64,000 bases of DNA, taken from Chania fonticola_B (lineage in GTDB: Bacteria; Pseudomonadota; Gammaproteobacteria; Enterobacterales; Enterobacteriaceae). The notes under the pieces were generated by a model that saw nothing but the letters and a program-made list of their open reading frames with translations, was not told the origin of the DNA and did not search any database. Shown in pieces: positions 32,736 through 40,604 of this stretch (position 1 is the first letter of the stretch; each line of letters opens with the position of its first letter). A program made the position numbers and the translations under genes. The stretch lies in NCBI RefSeq assembly GCF_048537545.1, contig NZ_CP183218.1, one strand, 5' to 3'.

Positions 32736-34751
32736 TTAAACCGCGACAAGCAACAGCAGGATCACCAAGGCGATCACCACATACAGGCAATAGAAGCGGA
32801 AGTCACCGCTCTGCATGCCCTGCAACCGCACCCCCAGGCGTTGAGAGGCCTTGACCAGCGGATGGATGATCCAGTCATCCCAGAACGGCTCGGCGCGGGT
32901 TGCCCCTGCGGTTGTCTGTTCCAGTGCTCGCGCTAATGCCGGAGTTGGATCGAGCTGCTTGCGCAGACGGTATAGCGAGGCAAACATGGCGCGCAGTGGC
33001 TGGGTAAAGCCCCCGGCGGATACCGCCATCGCCTGCTCCCAGTTGTAGCCGCAGGCCCAAGGGTCGCCACGGCGGCGGAAGTTAGACTGATTGCTTTTCA
33101 GCAGGAGATACACCGCCAATGGGATCAGCGGCAGAGCGAGCAGCAGGATAAAGGTCAATGCTGGTGACAGCATGGCCTGGCTGGCCAGTTGCGGCACCAG
33201 CATGGAACCTTGCACGACGGTGACGTCATGAGTGCCAACCTGCGTCATGGCAACCTGCGCCAACACAGGTGCGACCACGCTGGCTCCCACGCCGAGCAGT
33301 ACGCACAGCAGGGCCAGCAACAGCATGGAGACCGTCATCTGCCATGGCACTTCGCGAGCCTGCACCGCTTTTTCACTGCGCGGGCCGCCGCAGAAGCTGA
33401 CGCCGTAGACCTTGACGAAACACATCGCCGCCAGCGCCCCGGTGATCGCCAGCATCACCATGGCAATCGGGCCGCTGAGACGCATCACAAAGTTGCCGTC
33501 GTGGCTCATGGAAAACAGCGATTGGTAGGTGTACCACTCGCTGATAAAACCGTTCAGTGGCGGCAGGGCGGAGATCGACATACAGCCGATCAGGAATGCC
33601 AGCCCAGTGAGCGGCATCAGCTTCGCCAGGCCGCCCATTTGTTCCATATCGCGGGTATGTACACGCCAAATCACGGCACCAGCACCCAGGAACAGCAAAC
33701 CTTTAAACACCGCATGGTTGAGCAGGTGATACAGCGCGCCGAGTAGGCCCAACGCCGCCATCACCGGGTGTCCGCTAGCCATACCGACCATCGCCACGCC
33801 CACGCCCATTAAAATGATGCCGATGTTCTCCACCGTGTGCCAGGCCAGCAGGCGTTTGATATCGTGCTCGGCCAACGCATACAGCACTCCCAACACCGCA
33901 GACACCGCGCCGAAGGCTAGTACCACGATGCCCCACCACATTTCGGTGGCCCCCAGCAGATCGATCCCGACCTTGATGATGCCGAAGATGCCGATCTTCA
34001 CCATCACGCCGGACATCAGCGCTGAAGCATGGGAAGGGGCAGCCGGGTGGGCGCGTGGTAACCAACTGTGCAGCGGCAGCATCCCCGCTTTGGCCCCAAA
34101 GCCAAAGAAGGCCAGCAGGAACACCACCGACGCCATCCAAGGGGAAAGAGACAGAGTGCGGAAGGAATCAAAGTCCAGGCTGCCGCTCTGCCGCCACATC
34201 AGGAAGAAGGCGATCATGATCAGCACCGAACCGGCGTGGGCGATAAAGAAGTACAGCAAACCGGCGCTGATCGATTCGTCATCCTGATCGGCGATCACCA
34301 GGAACCAGGAGGCCAGCGACATCATTTCGAACAGAATAATGAAGTAGAAGGCGTTATCCATCACCACCAACCCGACCATCGAGGCGATAAACAGGTTCAT
34401 AAAGAACCCCATGCTCGCGGCGCCTTTGCCGCGATACTCCTGCACGTAGGCGATGGAATACAACGCGCAAACGGTGACCAGCAGCGAAATCACTACCAGC
34501 ATAAAGGCCGCCAGCGAGTCCATGCGCACCACAAAGGCGGCAAACGAGAACAGGCCAGGGGTAGAGAAGGTGAGGGTTTGCCCGCTTAACAGGACCGGGA
34601 CGGCGCTGCACAACCCTAACAGGCCACCCATTATCGCGCTGATGCCCGCCAGCAAAATGGCGAGGCGCTCCCGGCGAAACAGCAGCAGTGATAACACGCC
34701 ACCGGCGACATACATCACCAAGGCCCAAAACAGTAGAGTGAGAGAGTCCAT
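32736..34751 (-). CDS. hyfB: Hydrogenase-4 membrane subunit HyfB
   Basis: A 671-aa antiporter-like subunit (HycC/NuoL-like; E. coli HyfB 672 aa) with about 16 hydrophobic segments. MLPLHSWLPRAHPAAPSHASALMSGVMVKIG and the following EHDIKRLLAWHTVENIG hold the conserved channel residues. It starts 2 nt after hyfA. Its last helix (YVVIALVILLLLVAV) closes the protein. Confidence 0.93.
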   Translation of the reverse strand: MDSLTLLFWALVMYVAGGVLSLLLFRRERLAILLAGISAIMGGLLGLCSAVPVLLSGQTLTFSTPGLFSFAAFVVRMDSLAAFMLVVISLLVTVCALYSIAYVQEYRGKGAASMGFFMNLFIASMVGLVVMDNAFYFIILFEMMSLASWFLVIADQDDESISAGLLYFFIAHAGSVLIMIAFFLMWRQSGSLDFDSFRTLSLSPWMASVVFLLAFFGFGAKAGMLPLHSWLPRAHPAAPSHASALMSGVMVKIGIFGIIKVGIDLLGATEMWWGIVVLAFGAVSAVLGVLYALAEHDIKRLLAWHTVENIGIILMGVGVAMVGMASGHPVMAALGLLGALYHLLNHAVFKGLLFLGAGAVIWRVHTRDMEQMGGLAKLMPLTGLAFLIGCMSISALPPLNGFISEWYTYQSLFSMSHDGNFVMRLSGPIAMVMLAITGALAAMCFVKVYGVSFCGGPRSEKAVQAREVPWQMTVSMLLLALLCVLLGVGASVVAPVLAQVAMTQVGTHDVTVVQGSMLVPQLASQAMLSPALTFILLLALPLIPLAVYLLLKSNQSNFRRRGDPWACGYNWEQAMAVSAGGFTQPLRAMFASLYRLRKQLDPTPALARALEQTTAGATRAEPFWDDWIIHPLVKASQRLGVRLQGMQSGDFRFYCLYVVIALVILLLLVAV

Positions 34752-34753
34752 GA

Positions 34754-35374
34754 TTATTTCTGCCCCCTGACGAGAGAAGGAGAGGATGGCCAGCCGATCG
34801 CGACCTGGCCGGCTCGCGCCAAACGCCGGGCCTGCGCTTCCTGCTCAAGCTGCTGCTCATCGATGATATGCAGGGCATTGGTTGGGCAGATGCGCACGCA
34901 TTCTGGCCCATCGGCGAGGAAGGCGCAGAGATCGCACTTCACCGCTACCGTTTTGATCCCGGCATTCCAGGACAGATAGGGCGATTGGTTTGCGGGGCTG
35001 GTTGGCACGTCGGGCAGCAGTTCTGCCGGGACGTACTGCTCAAACATCGACGGGATATTGACTGGCCCGCTGCCCGCCGGCGTAATTGCACCGAACGGGC
35101 AGGCCAGGCCACATAGCTTGCAGCCAATGCACAGGGTCTCATTCAGCTCTATGGCATGCTCGCCGTGCGTGATGGCATTGACCGGGCAAACGCGCGCACA
35201 AGGGGCGTCTTCACATTGGCGGCAAAGTATCGGCGCCGTTTGTTCTCCGACCCGGGTCAACGTCAGCCTGGGATGCGACTGTAGTCCTTCGGCCTTATGC
35301 ACCTCGGTACAGGCAGCCATGCAGGTATTGCATCCGATACAGTGTTGAGGCTCCGCAATAACAAAGCGGTTCAT
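34754..35374 (-). CDS. hyfA: Hydrogenase-4 ferredoxin-like subunit HyfA
   Basis: A 206-aa polyferredoxin with four [4Fe-4S] motifs: CIGCNTCMAACTEVH, CRQCEDAPCARVCP, CIGCKLCGLACP and CDLCAFLADGPECVRICP. It bridges FdhF and the hydrogenase arm. It begins MNRFVIAEPQ as in E. coli HyfA (205 aa), and its C-terminal tail is low in family similarity. It is the second gene of the operon, after hydN. Confidence 0.92.
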   Translation of the reverse strand: MNRFVIAEPQHCIGCNTCMAACTEVHKAEGLQSHPRLTLTRVGEQTAPILCRQCEDAPCARVCPVNAITHGEHAIELNETLCIGCKLCGLACPFGAITPAGSGPVNIPSMFEQYVPAELLPDVPTSPANQSPYLSWNAGIKTVAVKCDLCAFLADGPECVRICPTNALHIIDEQQLEQEAQARRLARAGQVAIGWPSSPSLVRGQK

Positions 35375-35405
35375 GGCCGTTCCTCCGACAGAAAGCGGTT
35401 CATGC

Positions 35406-35948
35406 TTATATCGCCAACGACAGTGGATTGAGGGCGGCGCGGCGGCGTTTCTCTGCGTTCATTTTTTGCAGTAGCTGTTGGTCCACACAGAGCAACGCAT
35501 CGGTGGGGCAAAACTCCATACAGGCCGGGCCATTGGCACGTCCGGTGCAGAGATCGCACTTGTGCGCTTCCGCCTTCTCGGCGGTGGGGAACATCAAGGC
35601 ATTACCCTGATGGGCCATCGGGCGGGTGACCACTTCCATCACTCCGTATGGGCAAGCCATGACGCAGGCTTTACAGCCGATGCAACGCTCCTGCGTGACC
35701 TTGACCATGCCGTCGCTCTGGCTGATGGCCCCGTTGGGACAAACGCTGGCGCAGGGGGCATCATCACACTGACGACACAGCACCACGGTGCTGACATTGC
35801 CGCCTTTCAGCAGATGCAGGCGAGGCGTGAAGTTGGCGGCATCCAGCGCCGAGACATCCTGGTTTTGGCTATGAGCCACTACGCAGGCGATCTCACAAGT
35901 ACGGCAGCCGATGCATTTTTGCGGATCGGCCATGATAAACCTGTTCAT
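35406..35948 (-). CDS. hydN: Electron-transfer protein HydN
   Basis: A 180-aa [4Fe-4S] protein, very like E. coli HydN (175 aa): MNRFIMADPQKCIGCRTCEIACV, CRQCDDAPCASVCPNGAIS, CIGCKACVMACPYG, CDLC...CMEFCPT and the conserved end AEKRRRAAL. HydN is needed for normal FdhF activity. In E. coli hydN sits with hypF, away from hyf. Here it leads the hyf operon, with a candidate sigma-54 promoter 75-90 bp upstream. It is 31 bp from hyfA. Confidence 0.92.
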   Translation of the reverse strand: MNRFIMADPQKCIGCRTCEIACVVAHSQNQDVSALDAANFTPRLHLLKGGNVSTVVLCRQCDDAPCASVCPNGAISQSDGMVKVTQERCIGCKACVMACPYGVMEVVTRPMAHQGNALMFPTAEKAEAHKCDLCTGRANGPACMEFCPTDALLCVDQQLLQKMNAEKRRRAALNPLSLAI

Positions 35949-36021
35949 CAGTCACTCCTGATTACCTTCCATCGTTAAACCCCAGGCGGCGAGCCTGTAG
36001 GTCTGTGCTGCCGTTAGCTAT

Positions 36022-36036
36022 ACACAAAACGTGCCA
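36022..36036 (-). promoter_or_regulatory. Candidate sigma-54 promoter of hydN-hyf
   Basis: Minus strand: TGGCAC-GTTTT-GTGT. The -24 box is perfect; the -12 box has GT where GC is expected. Position 75-90 bp before hydN and the FhlA context support it, but the weak -12 lowers confidence. Confidence 0.5.
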
Positions 36037-36163
36037 AGCCTAATAAGTTGATATAAAACAGTTGGTTGTGATTTTATGTGCCGCGCATGAACGGCGGATG
36101 GGCATAAACGACGAAGCGGGAGGGGATATTCGTCACTTTCCGCCAGGGTTGGCGTCGTCACTT

Positions 36164-36198
36164 CGTCATTTTTGTCGAAATCGGTAGCAAAAATGACG
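36164..36198. promoter_or_regulatory. Candidate FhlA upstream activating site
   Basis: CGTCATTTTTG (36164-36174) and CAAAAATGACG (36188-36198) are perfect 11-bp inverted arms. Within them CATTTTTGTCGAAATC (36167-36182) keeps both halves (CATTT and CGAAAT) of the E. coli FhlA site CATTTCGTACGAAATG. It is about 130-160 bp upstream of the hydN promoter, a normal enhancer distance. Confidence 0.5.
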
Positions 36199-36203
36199 GT
36201 TTG

Positions 36204-36545
36204 CCCCTCACCCCAACCCTCTCCCATGGGGAGAGGGAGCCGATCGGCGTTGTCGATAAGTGCGGGAATAAAGTTGCGGCTTGTTAAGTCAATTTTCCTG
36301 TGGAGGGGGAGTTAAATTGGCGCTGTGGTCGATCACGGGACTTAATTTGCGTCTCGGACTGTCCCCTCTCTTAGGGGAGAGAGAGCTGATAACCCCTACT
36401 CTGTTGGGAGAAGGGCTGTCATATCAGCAACCTCGGTCACCCCCTTTAGCGAAGGTGAGTCAGCCGGTGCTTATGAAGGATCACTATACTTTCAGCCCAA
36501 CTCGATCGGTTCCCTCTCCCTGTGGGAGAGGGTTAGGGTGAGGGG
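36204..36545. repeat. 342-bp element with 44-bp terminal inverted repeats (MITE-like)
   Basis: Left end 36204-36247 and right end 36502-36545 are inverted copies of a 44-bp unit beginning CCCCTCACCC(C/T)AACCCTC, matching at about 39 of 44 positions. Each end itself folds into a CCCTCTCCC/GGGAGAGGG hairpin. The 254-bp interior has no coding potential beyond chance. No obvious target-site duplication flanks it. The end unit resembles a widespread intergenic hairpin repeat of Gram-negative genomes, so two independent copies in opposite orientation are the alternative to a single mobile element. Confidence 0.6.
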
Positions 36546-36559
36546 CCATGGGATCACCT

Positions 36560-36575
36560 TGGCACCGTAATTGCA
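36560..36575 (+). promoter_or_regulatory. Sigma-54 promoter of hypA-hypC(-fhlA)
   Basis: TGGCAC-CGTAA-TTGCA, an exact match to the -24/-12 consensus, 45 bp before the hypA start. In E. coli the hypA promoter is likewise sigma-54/FhlA dependent. Confidence 0.9.
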
Positions 36576-36619
36576 CTAGCTGAAGCATTGGTGATTAATC
36601 GCCGAACAACGGAGCCCAG

Positions 36620-36964
36620 ATGCATGAAATAACCCTGTGCCATCATGCGATGGAAATGATGCAGCAACACGCCCGGCAACATCAGGCCCGGCGCATTACC
36701 GCCGTCTGGTTTGAGATCGGCGCATTCTCCTGCGTGGAGGCGGAGTCGCTGAGGTTCTGCTTCGACATGGTTTGTCGCGGCACCTTGGCCGAAGGCTGCG
36801 AGTTATATCTGCTCGAACAACAGGCACAGTGCTGGTGTCACGACTGCTGGGCGGATGTCCAGTTGCTGGTTCCCCAGGTCCTGGTCTGCCCGCAATGCGG
36901 CGGGCGCAACCTGCGGGTGCAGGCGGATGACGGCTTGCAACTCAAGCGCCTGGAAATTGAATAA
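36620..36964 (+). CDS. hypA: Hydrogenase nickel incorporation protein HypA
   Basis: A 114-aa nickel metallochaperone for NiFe hydrogenase. It begins MHEITLCHHAM, with the Ni-binding Met1-His2-Glu3, and carries a zinc site formed by CWCHDC and CPQCGG. It delivers Ni together with HypB, which is not encoded here. It follows a strong sigma-54 promoter and is 15 bp from the hypC-family gene. Confidence 0.95.
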   Translation: MHEITLCHHAMEMMQQHARQHQARRITAVWFEIGAFSCVEAESLRFCFDMVCRGTLAEGCELYLLEQQAQCWCHDCWADVQLLVPQVLVCPQCGGRNLRVQADDGLQLKRLEIE

Positions 36965-36979
36965 CCAAGAGGAAAAGGC

Positions 36980-37273
36980 ATGTGTATAGGCATTCCCGGT
37001 AAGGTTGTGGCGCTGGACGCAAACCAACTCCAGCACGCCTGGGTTGACGTCTGCGGTGTGCAACGAGAAGTGAATATTGCCCTGGTGTGCCAGGACGATG
37101 AACCGCCAGAAGCGCTAATCGGTAGCTGGGTGTTGATCCATGTTGGCTTTGCCATGAGCCGCCTGGACGAGCACGAAGCGCAGGAAACCTTGTCGGCACT
37201 GCAGGCTATGGGGGAAGTGGAGCAGGATGTTGCGTTGTTCCTGGCAGGTGAGACCGAGCAGGAACGGCGATAA
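36980..37273 (+). CDS. hypC: Hydrogenase assembly chaperone, HypC/HybG family
   Basis: A 97-aa chaperone beginning MCIGIPGKVV; Cys2 binds the Fe(CN)2CO precursor and the large subunit. WVLIHVGFAMSRLDEHEA is the second family block. VNIALVCQ recalls HybG while the C-terminus (VEQDVALFLAGE) is more HypC-like, so the exact paralogue is open. In E. coli hypB precedes hypC and hypDE follow; here hypC is flanked directly by hypA and fhlA. Confidence 0.9.
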   Translation: MCIGIPGKVVALDANQLQHAWVDVCGVQREVNIALVCQDDEPPEALIGSWVLIHVGFAMSRLDEHEAQETLSALQAMGEVEQDVALFLAGETEQERR

Positions 37274-37412
37274 ATTGTGCTATCCCCGGCAAATGATATT
37301 CCTGTTGCGGTGTTTTGTTGATCCGGTCGGGAGAAATTACCATTAACAAACCTTACTCTTTGTGAGGATGTTCGCTGGCAATAATCTTCGTGACTCAGAC
37401 AAGTGATAAACC

Positions 37413-39479
37413 ATGTCGACTGTACGCTTAGAACAACAAGACCTGCTCGAAATTACGCGCATGCTGCTCGGGCAGCATAATTTCATCGATCTGTTACTGC
37501 AATTGCGACAGGTATTGCAGCGCATGCAATTGGCCGACAGCGTCGCGTTGGTGCTATTTGATCCGCACAGTGAACGGGTGAGTTTTCACGGGCTGGATCA
37601 AGCGCTGCAGTCGGTAAACTATCAGGACGAAACGTTGCTGGCGAATGGCCCGGTGAGCCGCTTTCAACACAGCTCGTTACCCCAACGCTGGCAGGCTGAT
37701 GAGCTGCACGATCGCTATCCGCAAATCCGCGCCCTGAAGTTGCATCCTCCCTTCAACCAATACTGTTTGATGCCGCTACATGCGGGCGGGCGGCCGCTCG
37801 GTGGCTGTGAATTACTGCGTAGCGGAAGCGAGCCGTTCAGCGATGCCAGCCTGGTGCAGTTGCAAACGCTGATGGAAGTGGTGGCGCTGGCCACGCAGCA
37901 GATCGTTTTGTTGGAAAACGCGCAACGGCAACAGCACCAGCTGCGTCATGAGCTGGATGACTATCGTATCTTGGTGGATGTCACCAATGCGGTGCTGTCA
38001 AAGCTGGATCTGGATGATGTCATGGGGGAGATCTCGGAGAAAATTCACCACTTTTTCAACAGTGACGCCATCAGTATCGTATTACGCAGTAACCACGCCG
38101 ATCAGCTCACCATCTACTCCACCCACTATCTGAACAACAATACTGCCGAACGCCAACAGTACAACGTGGCATTGGCTGGCACCTTAACCGAACGGGTGAT
38201 GCGCAGCGGCGAAATGCTGCTGTTGAACCTGAAAAATGCCGAGCAGCTTTCTGGCTATGAACGTCGGCTATTTGATATATCACAGGGTAGGATCGAGGCA
38301 TTGTGCGTATTGCCACTGATATTCGGCCAAAAGAAGCAGGGGGTGCTGAAGCTGGCGCAATGCCAGGCAGATGGTTTTAACGCGGCCAACTTACGGGTGC
38401 TACAACAGATTGCCGAGCGTATTGCCATCGCGGTGGATAATGCGCTGGCCTGCCAGGAGATCAACCGGCTTAAAGAGAGCCTGGTGCATGAAAACCTGTA
38501 TCTGACCGAGCAGATCAACGTCAATCATCCCGATCTGAGCGAGATTGTCGGGCGCAGCGCGGGGATGTCTGCGGTGCTCAAACAGGTCGAAATCGTGGCT
38601 AAAAGCGACTGTTCGGTGCTGATCCTCGGGGAAACGGGCACCGGCAAGGAGCTGATTGCGCGAGCGATCCATAACCTGAGCGAACGACGTGACCAGCGCA
38701 TGGTGAAAATGAACTGTGCGGTGATGCCTGCGGGCCTGTTGGAGAGCGACCTGTTTGGCCATGAAAAAGGCTCGTTTACCGGGGCCTCGACCCAACGTAT
38801 GGGCCGCTTTGAACTGGCGGAAAAGGGGACGCTATTCCTCGATGAAGTGGGGGAGATCCCCATTGAGTTGCAACCCAAGCTGCTGCGGGTGTTACAGGAA
38901 CGGGAGTTTGAACGGGTCGGTGGCAATAAACCGATCTCCGTCGATATCCGTCTGATTGCCGCCACCAACCGGGATTTGCAGCAGATGGTGGCCGATCGTG
39001 AATTTCGCAGCGATCTGTTCTATCGTCTGAACGTGTTTCCGATCGTTATTCCACCGCTGCGCGAACGGCCTGAAGATATCCCCCAACTGGTGAAGTTCCT
39101 GACCCATAAAATTGCTCGTCGCATGAAGCGCACCATCGACAGTATCCCGGCGCAAACGCTGCGGTTATTAAGCCAGATGCCGTGGCCGGGCAACGTGCGT
39201 GAACTGGAGAACGTGATTGAGCGGGCGGTATTGTTGACGCGCGGCTCGGTGCTTGAGCTGCCGCTACCCGAATTGCAGTATTCGCAATCCTCAGGGGGGC
39301 CGCCTGTCGCTGCCATGGAAAAGGTATCGCCGGAGGAGGATGAGCGCCAACGGGTGCTCCGCGTGCTGAAAGAAACCAACGGCGTGGTTGCTGGGCCACG
39401 CGGGGCTGCACAGCGTCTTGGGCTGAAACGCACTACGCTGCTATCGCGGATGAAGAAGTGGGGCATTTCGGTGAATTGA
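37413..39479 (+). CDS. fhlA: Formate hydrogenlyase transcriptional activator FhlA
   Basis: A 688-aa sigma-54 enhancer-binding activator (E. coli FhlA 692 aa). It has two GAF-like sensor regions (about 20-170 and 185-345), where formate acts; an AAA+ domain with Walker A GETGTGKE (406-413), the sigma-54 contact loop GSFTGA (453-458), and FLDEVGEIP; and a Fis-type HTH at the end (GAAQRLGLKRTTLLSRMKKWG). There is no receiver domain, as expected. It should activate the three sigma-54 promoters in this locus. The 139-bp gap to hypC lacks a clear promoter, so it is probably at least partly co-transcribed from the hypA promoter, giving positive feedback. A terminator follows. Confidence 0.95.
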   Translation: MSTVRLEQQDLLEITRMLLGQHNFIDLLLQLRQVLQRMQLADSVALVLFDPHSERVSFHGLDQALQSVNYQDETLLANGPVSRFQHSSLPQRWQADELHDRYPQIRALKLHPPFNQYCLMPLHAGGRPLGGCELLRSGSEPFSDASLVQLQTLMEVVALATQQIVLLENAQRQQHQLRHELDDYRILVDVTNAVLSKLDLDDVMGEISEKIHHFFNSDAISIVLRSNHADQLTIYSTHYLNNNTAERQQYNVALAGTLTERVMRSGEMLLLNLKNAEQLSGYERRLFDISQGRIEALCVLPLIFGQKKQGVLKLAQCQADGFNAANLRVLQQIAERIAIAVDNALACQEINRLKESLVHENLYLTEQINVNHPDLSEIVGRSAGMSAVLKQVEIVAKSDCSVLILGETGTGKELIARAIHNLSERRDQRMVKMNCAVMPAGLLESDLFGHEKGSFTGASTQRMGRFELAEKGTLFLDEVGEIPIELQPKLLRVLQEREFERVGGNKPISVDIRLIAATNRDLQQMVADREFRSDLFYRLNVFPIVIPPLRERPEDIPQLVKFLTHKIARRMKRTIDSIPAQTLRLLSQMPWPGNVRELENVIERAVLLTRGSVLELPLPELQYSQSSGGPPVAAMEKVSPEEDERQRVLRVLKETNGVVAGPRGAAQRLGLKRTTLLSRMKKWGISVN

Positions 39480-39488
39480 TGGTGAAGG

Positions 39489-39513
39489 GGGCGCCGCATG
39501 CTGCGCCCGTTTT
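39489..39513 (+). terminator. Terminator after fhlA
   Basis: GGGCGC (39489-39494) and GCGCCC (39503-39508) form a GC stem with an 8-nt loop, followed by GTTTT. It starts 10 bp past the fhlA stop. Confidence 0.75.
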
Positions 39514-39524
39514 AATCCTATTAA

Positions 39525-39545
39525 CCCCAGGCTCAAAACCCTGGG
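39525..39545 (-). terminator. Terminator after the sugar ABC operon
   Basis: CCCCAGG (39525-39531) pairs with CCTGGGG (39539-39545). On the minus strand it follows the binding-protein gene stop at 39562 and runs into TTAATAGG. Together with the fhlA terminator it insulates the two convergent units. Confidence 0.7.
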
Positions 39546-39561
39546 GTGGGTTGACGAATGA

Positions 39562-40563
39562 TTACTTACGCGCATCCAGCAGTTGAGCGGCGTTCTCGGT
39601 GGTCACCACGGTCCATGGCACCGAATAGCGTTTAGCCGTGCCGTTATCCCACTGCATCTGGCCTGCATACTGCTTCCAGATATCCGACTGTGGTTGATAG
39701 CTGTCGCCTTTTACCGCGCGCAGCGCTACATCGATAGAACCCTGCATTTGGGCATGAGCATCTTGCAGAATCGACACCATCTCACCGGCCTGTACGGCAC
39801 GAATGGCATCAGAGACGCCGTCGACCCCGGCAATCGCAAAGTCTTTCACGTTCAGATTGGCACCCTTGATAGCTTCAATTGCCCCCAAGGCCATTTCGTC
39901 ATTTTGTGCGATGACGCCGTTAATCTGGCCACGGTGTTTCTGCAACCAGTTTTCCATCAGCGGCAGCGCCTCGGCGCGTGACCAGTTGGCCGTCTTGCGC
40001 TCCAGCACCTTGATTTTGCCTGGGCCACATTCGGCAATGGCCTTGTCGTTGCCTTGCCCGCGCTGGATCTCACCGCTGCCGCCTTTTGGCCCTTCGATAA
40101 TCACCACGTTGCCCTGGCAGTTCATTTTCTGCAGTACCGCTTTGGCTTCCAGATACCCGCCCAGCACGTCGTCAGAGACCACTTCAGAGGTCATCTGATC
40201 GGTATTTAAACGGGCGTTGGTGACCACCACCGGGATCTTGGCCTTGTTGGCCATGGTCACCACGTCGATGTTGGCCTCGTAGTCCATCGGGTTAATGATG
40301 ATGGCGTCAGTTTTGGTCTGAAGGGCGGTTTCAGCCTGATTGTTCTGCACCATCGGGTCGTAGCGGCCGTCGTAAACGGTGAGCTGTACGTTGCCATTTT
40401 TAACCTCAGGATGCTCTTTCGCCGCCTTCTCCATCAGTTGGACAAATTCGGCCTTCATGCCGTACATCAACACGGCGATTTTCACCGGGGCGGCCTGGGC
40501 CAGCGTTGAGGTCCCCAGCAGCAGGCCGGAGGTGAGCAACGCAATTTTGGTCATCTTGTTCAT
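39562..40563 (-). CDS. Periplasmic sugar-binding protein (ribose/rhizopine type)
   Basis: A 333-aa Peripla_BP_4 (RbsB-like) protein with a signal peptide cleaved near AQA-APVKIA. Internal signatures include DAIIINPMDYEANIDVV, VVSDDVLGGYLEA and GVIAQNDEMALGAIEAI, and the hinge GVDGVSDAIRAVQAGEM. It captures a pentose or polyol for the adjacent ABC importer. The order in the operon is dehydrogenase, kinase, ATPase, permease, binding protein. AGGAG stands 8 nt before ATG 40563. Given the xylulose-forming enzymes beside it, xylitol, D-arabitol or D-lyxose are candidate ligands; not proven. Confidence 0.88.
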   Translation of the reverse strand: MNKMTKIALLTSGLLLGTSTLAQAAPVKIAVLMYGMKAEFVQLMEKAAKEHPEVKNGNVQLTVYDGRYDPMVQNNQAETALQTKTDAIIINPMDYEANIDVVTMANKAKIPVVVTNARLNTDQMTSEVVSDDVLGGYLEAKAVLQKMNCQGNVVIIEGPKGGSGEIQRGQGNDKAIAECGPGKIKVLERKTANWSRAEALPLMENWLQKHRGQINGVIAQNDEMALGAIEAIKGANLNVKDFAIAGVDGVSDAIRAVQAGEMVSILQDAHAQMQGSIDVALRAVKGDSYQPQSDIWKQYAGQMQWDNGTAKRYSVPWTVVTTENAAQLLDARK

Positions 40564-40604
40564 GGTGACTCCTGGTTATAGGGGTTTTGTTGTTATGAGG
40601 TAAG

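Larger units (their letters stand above)
35949..36619. other. Divergent hydN/hypA control region, 671 bp
   Basis: No gene. It holds a sigma-54-like promoter for each direction, a candidate FhlA site at 36164-36198, and a repeat element with inverted ends at 36204-36545 that separates the FhlA site from the hypA promoter. Short internal purine/pyrimidine hairpins (CCCCTCTC...GGGGAGAG near 36363-36380) lie inside that element. Confidence 0.7.

Noticed and set aside
36204..36545. Possible CRISPR-like repeat array
   Set aside because: Only two 44-bp units, inverted relative to each other and far apart; no regular spacers and no cas genes.
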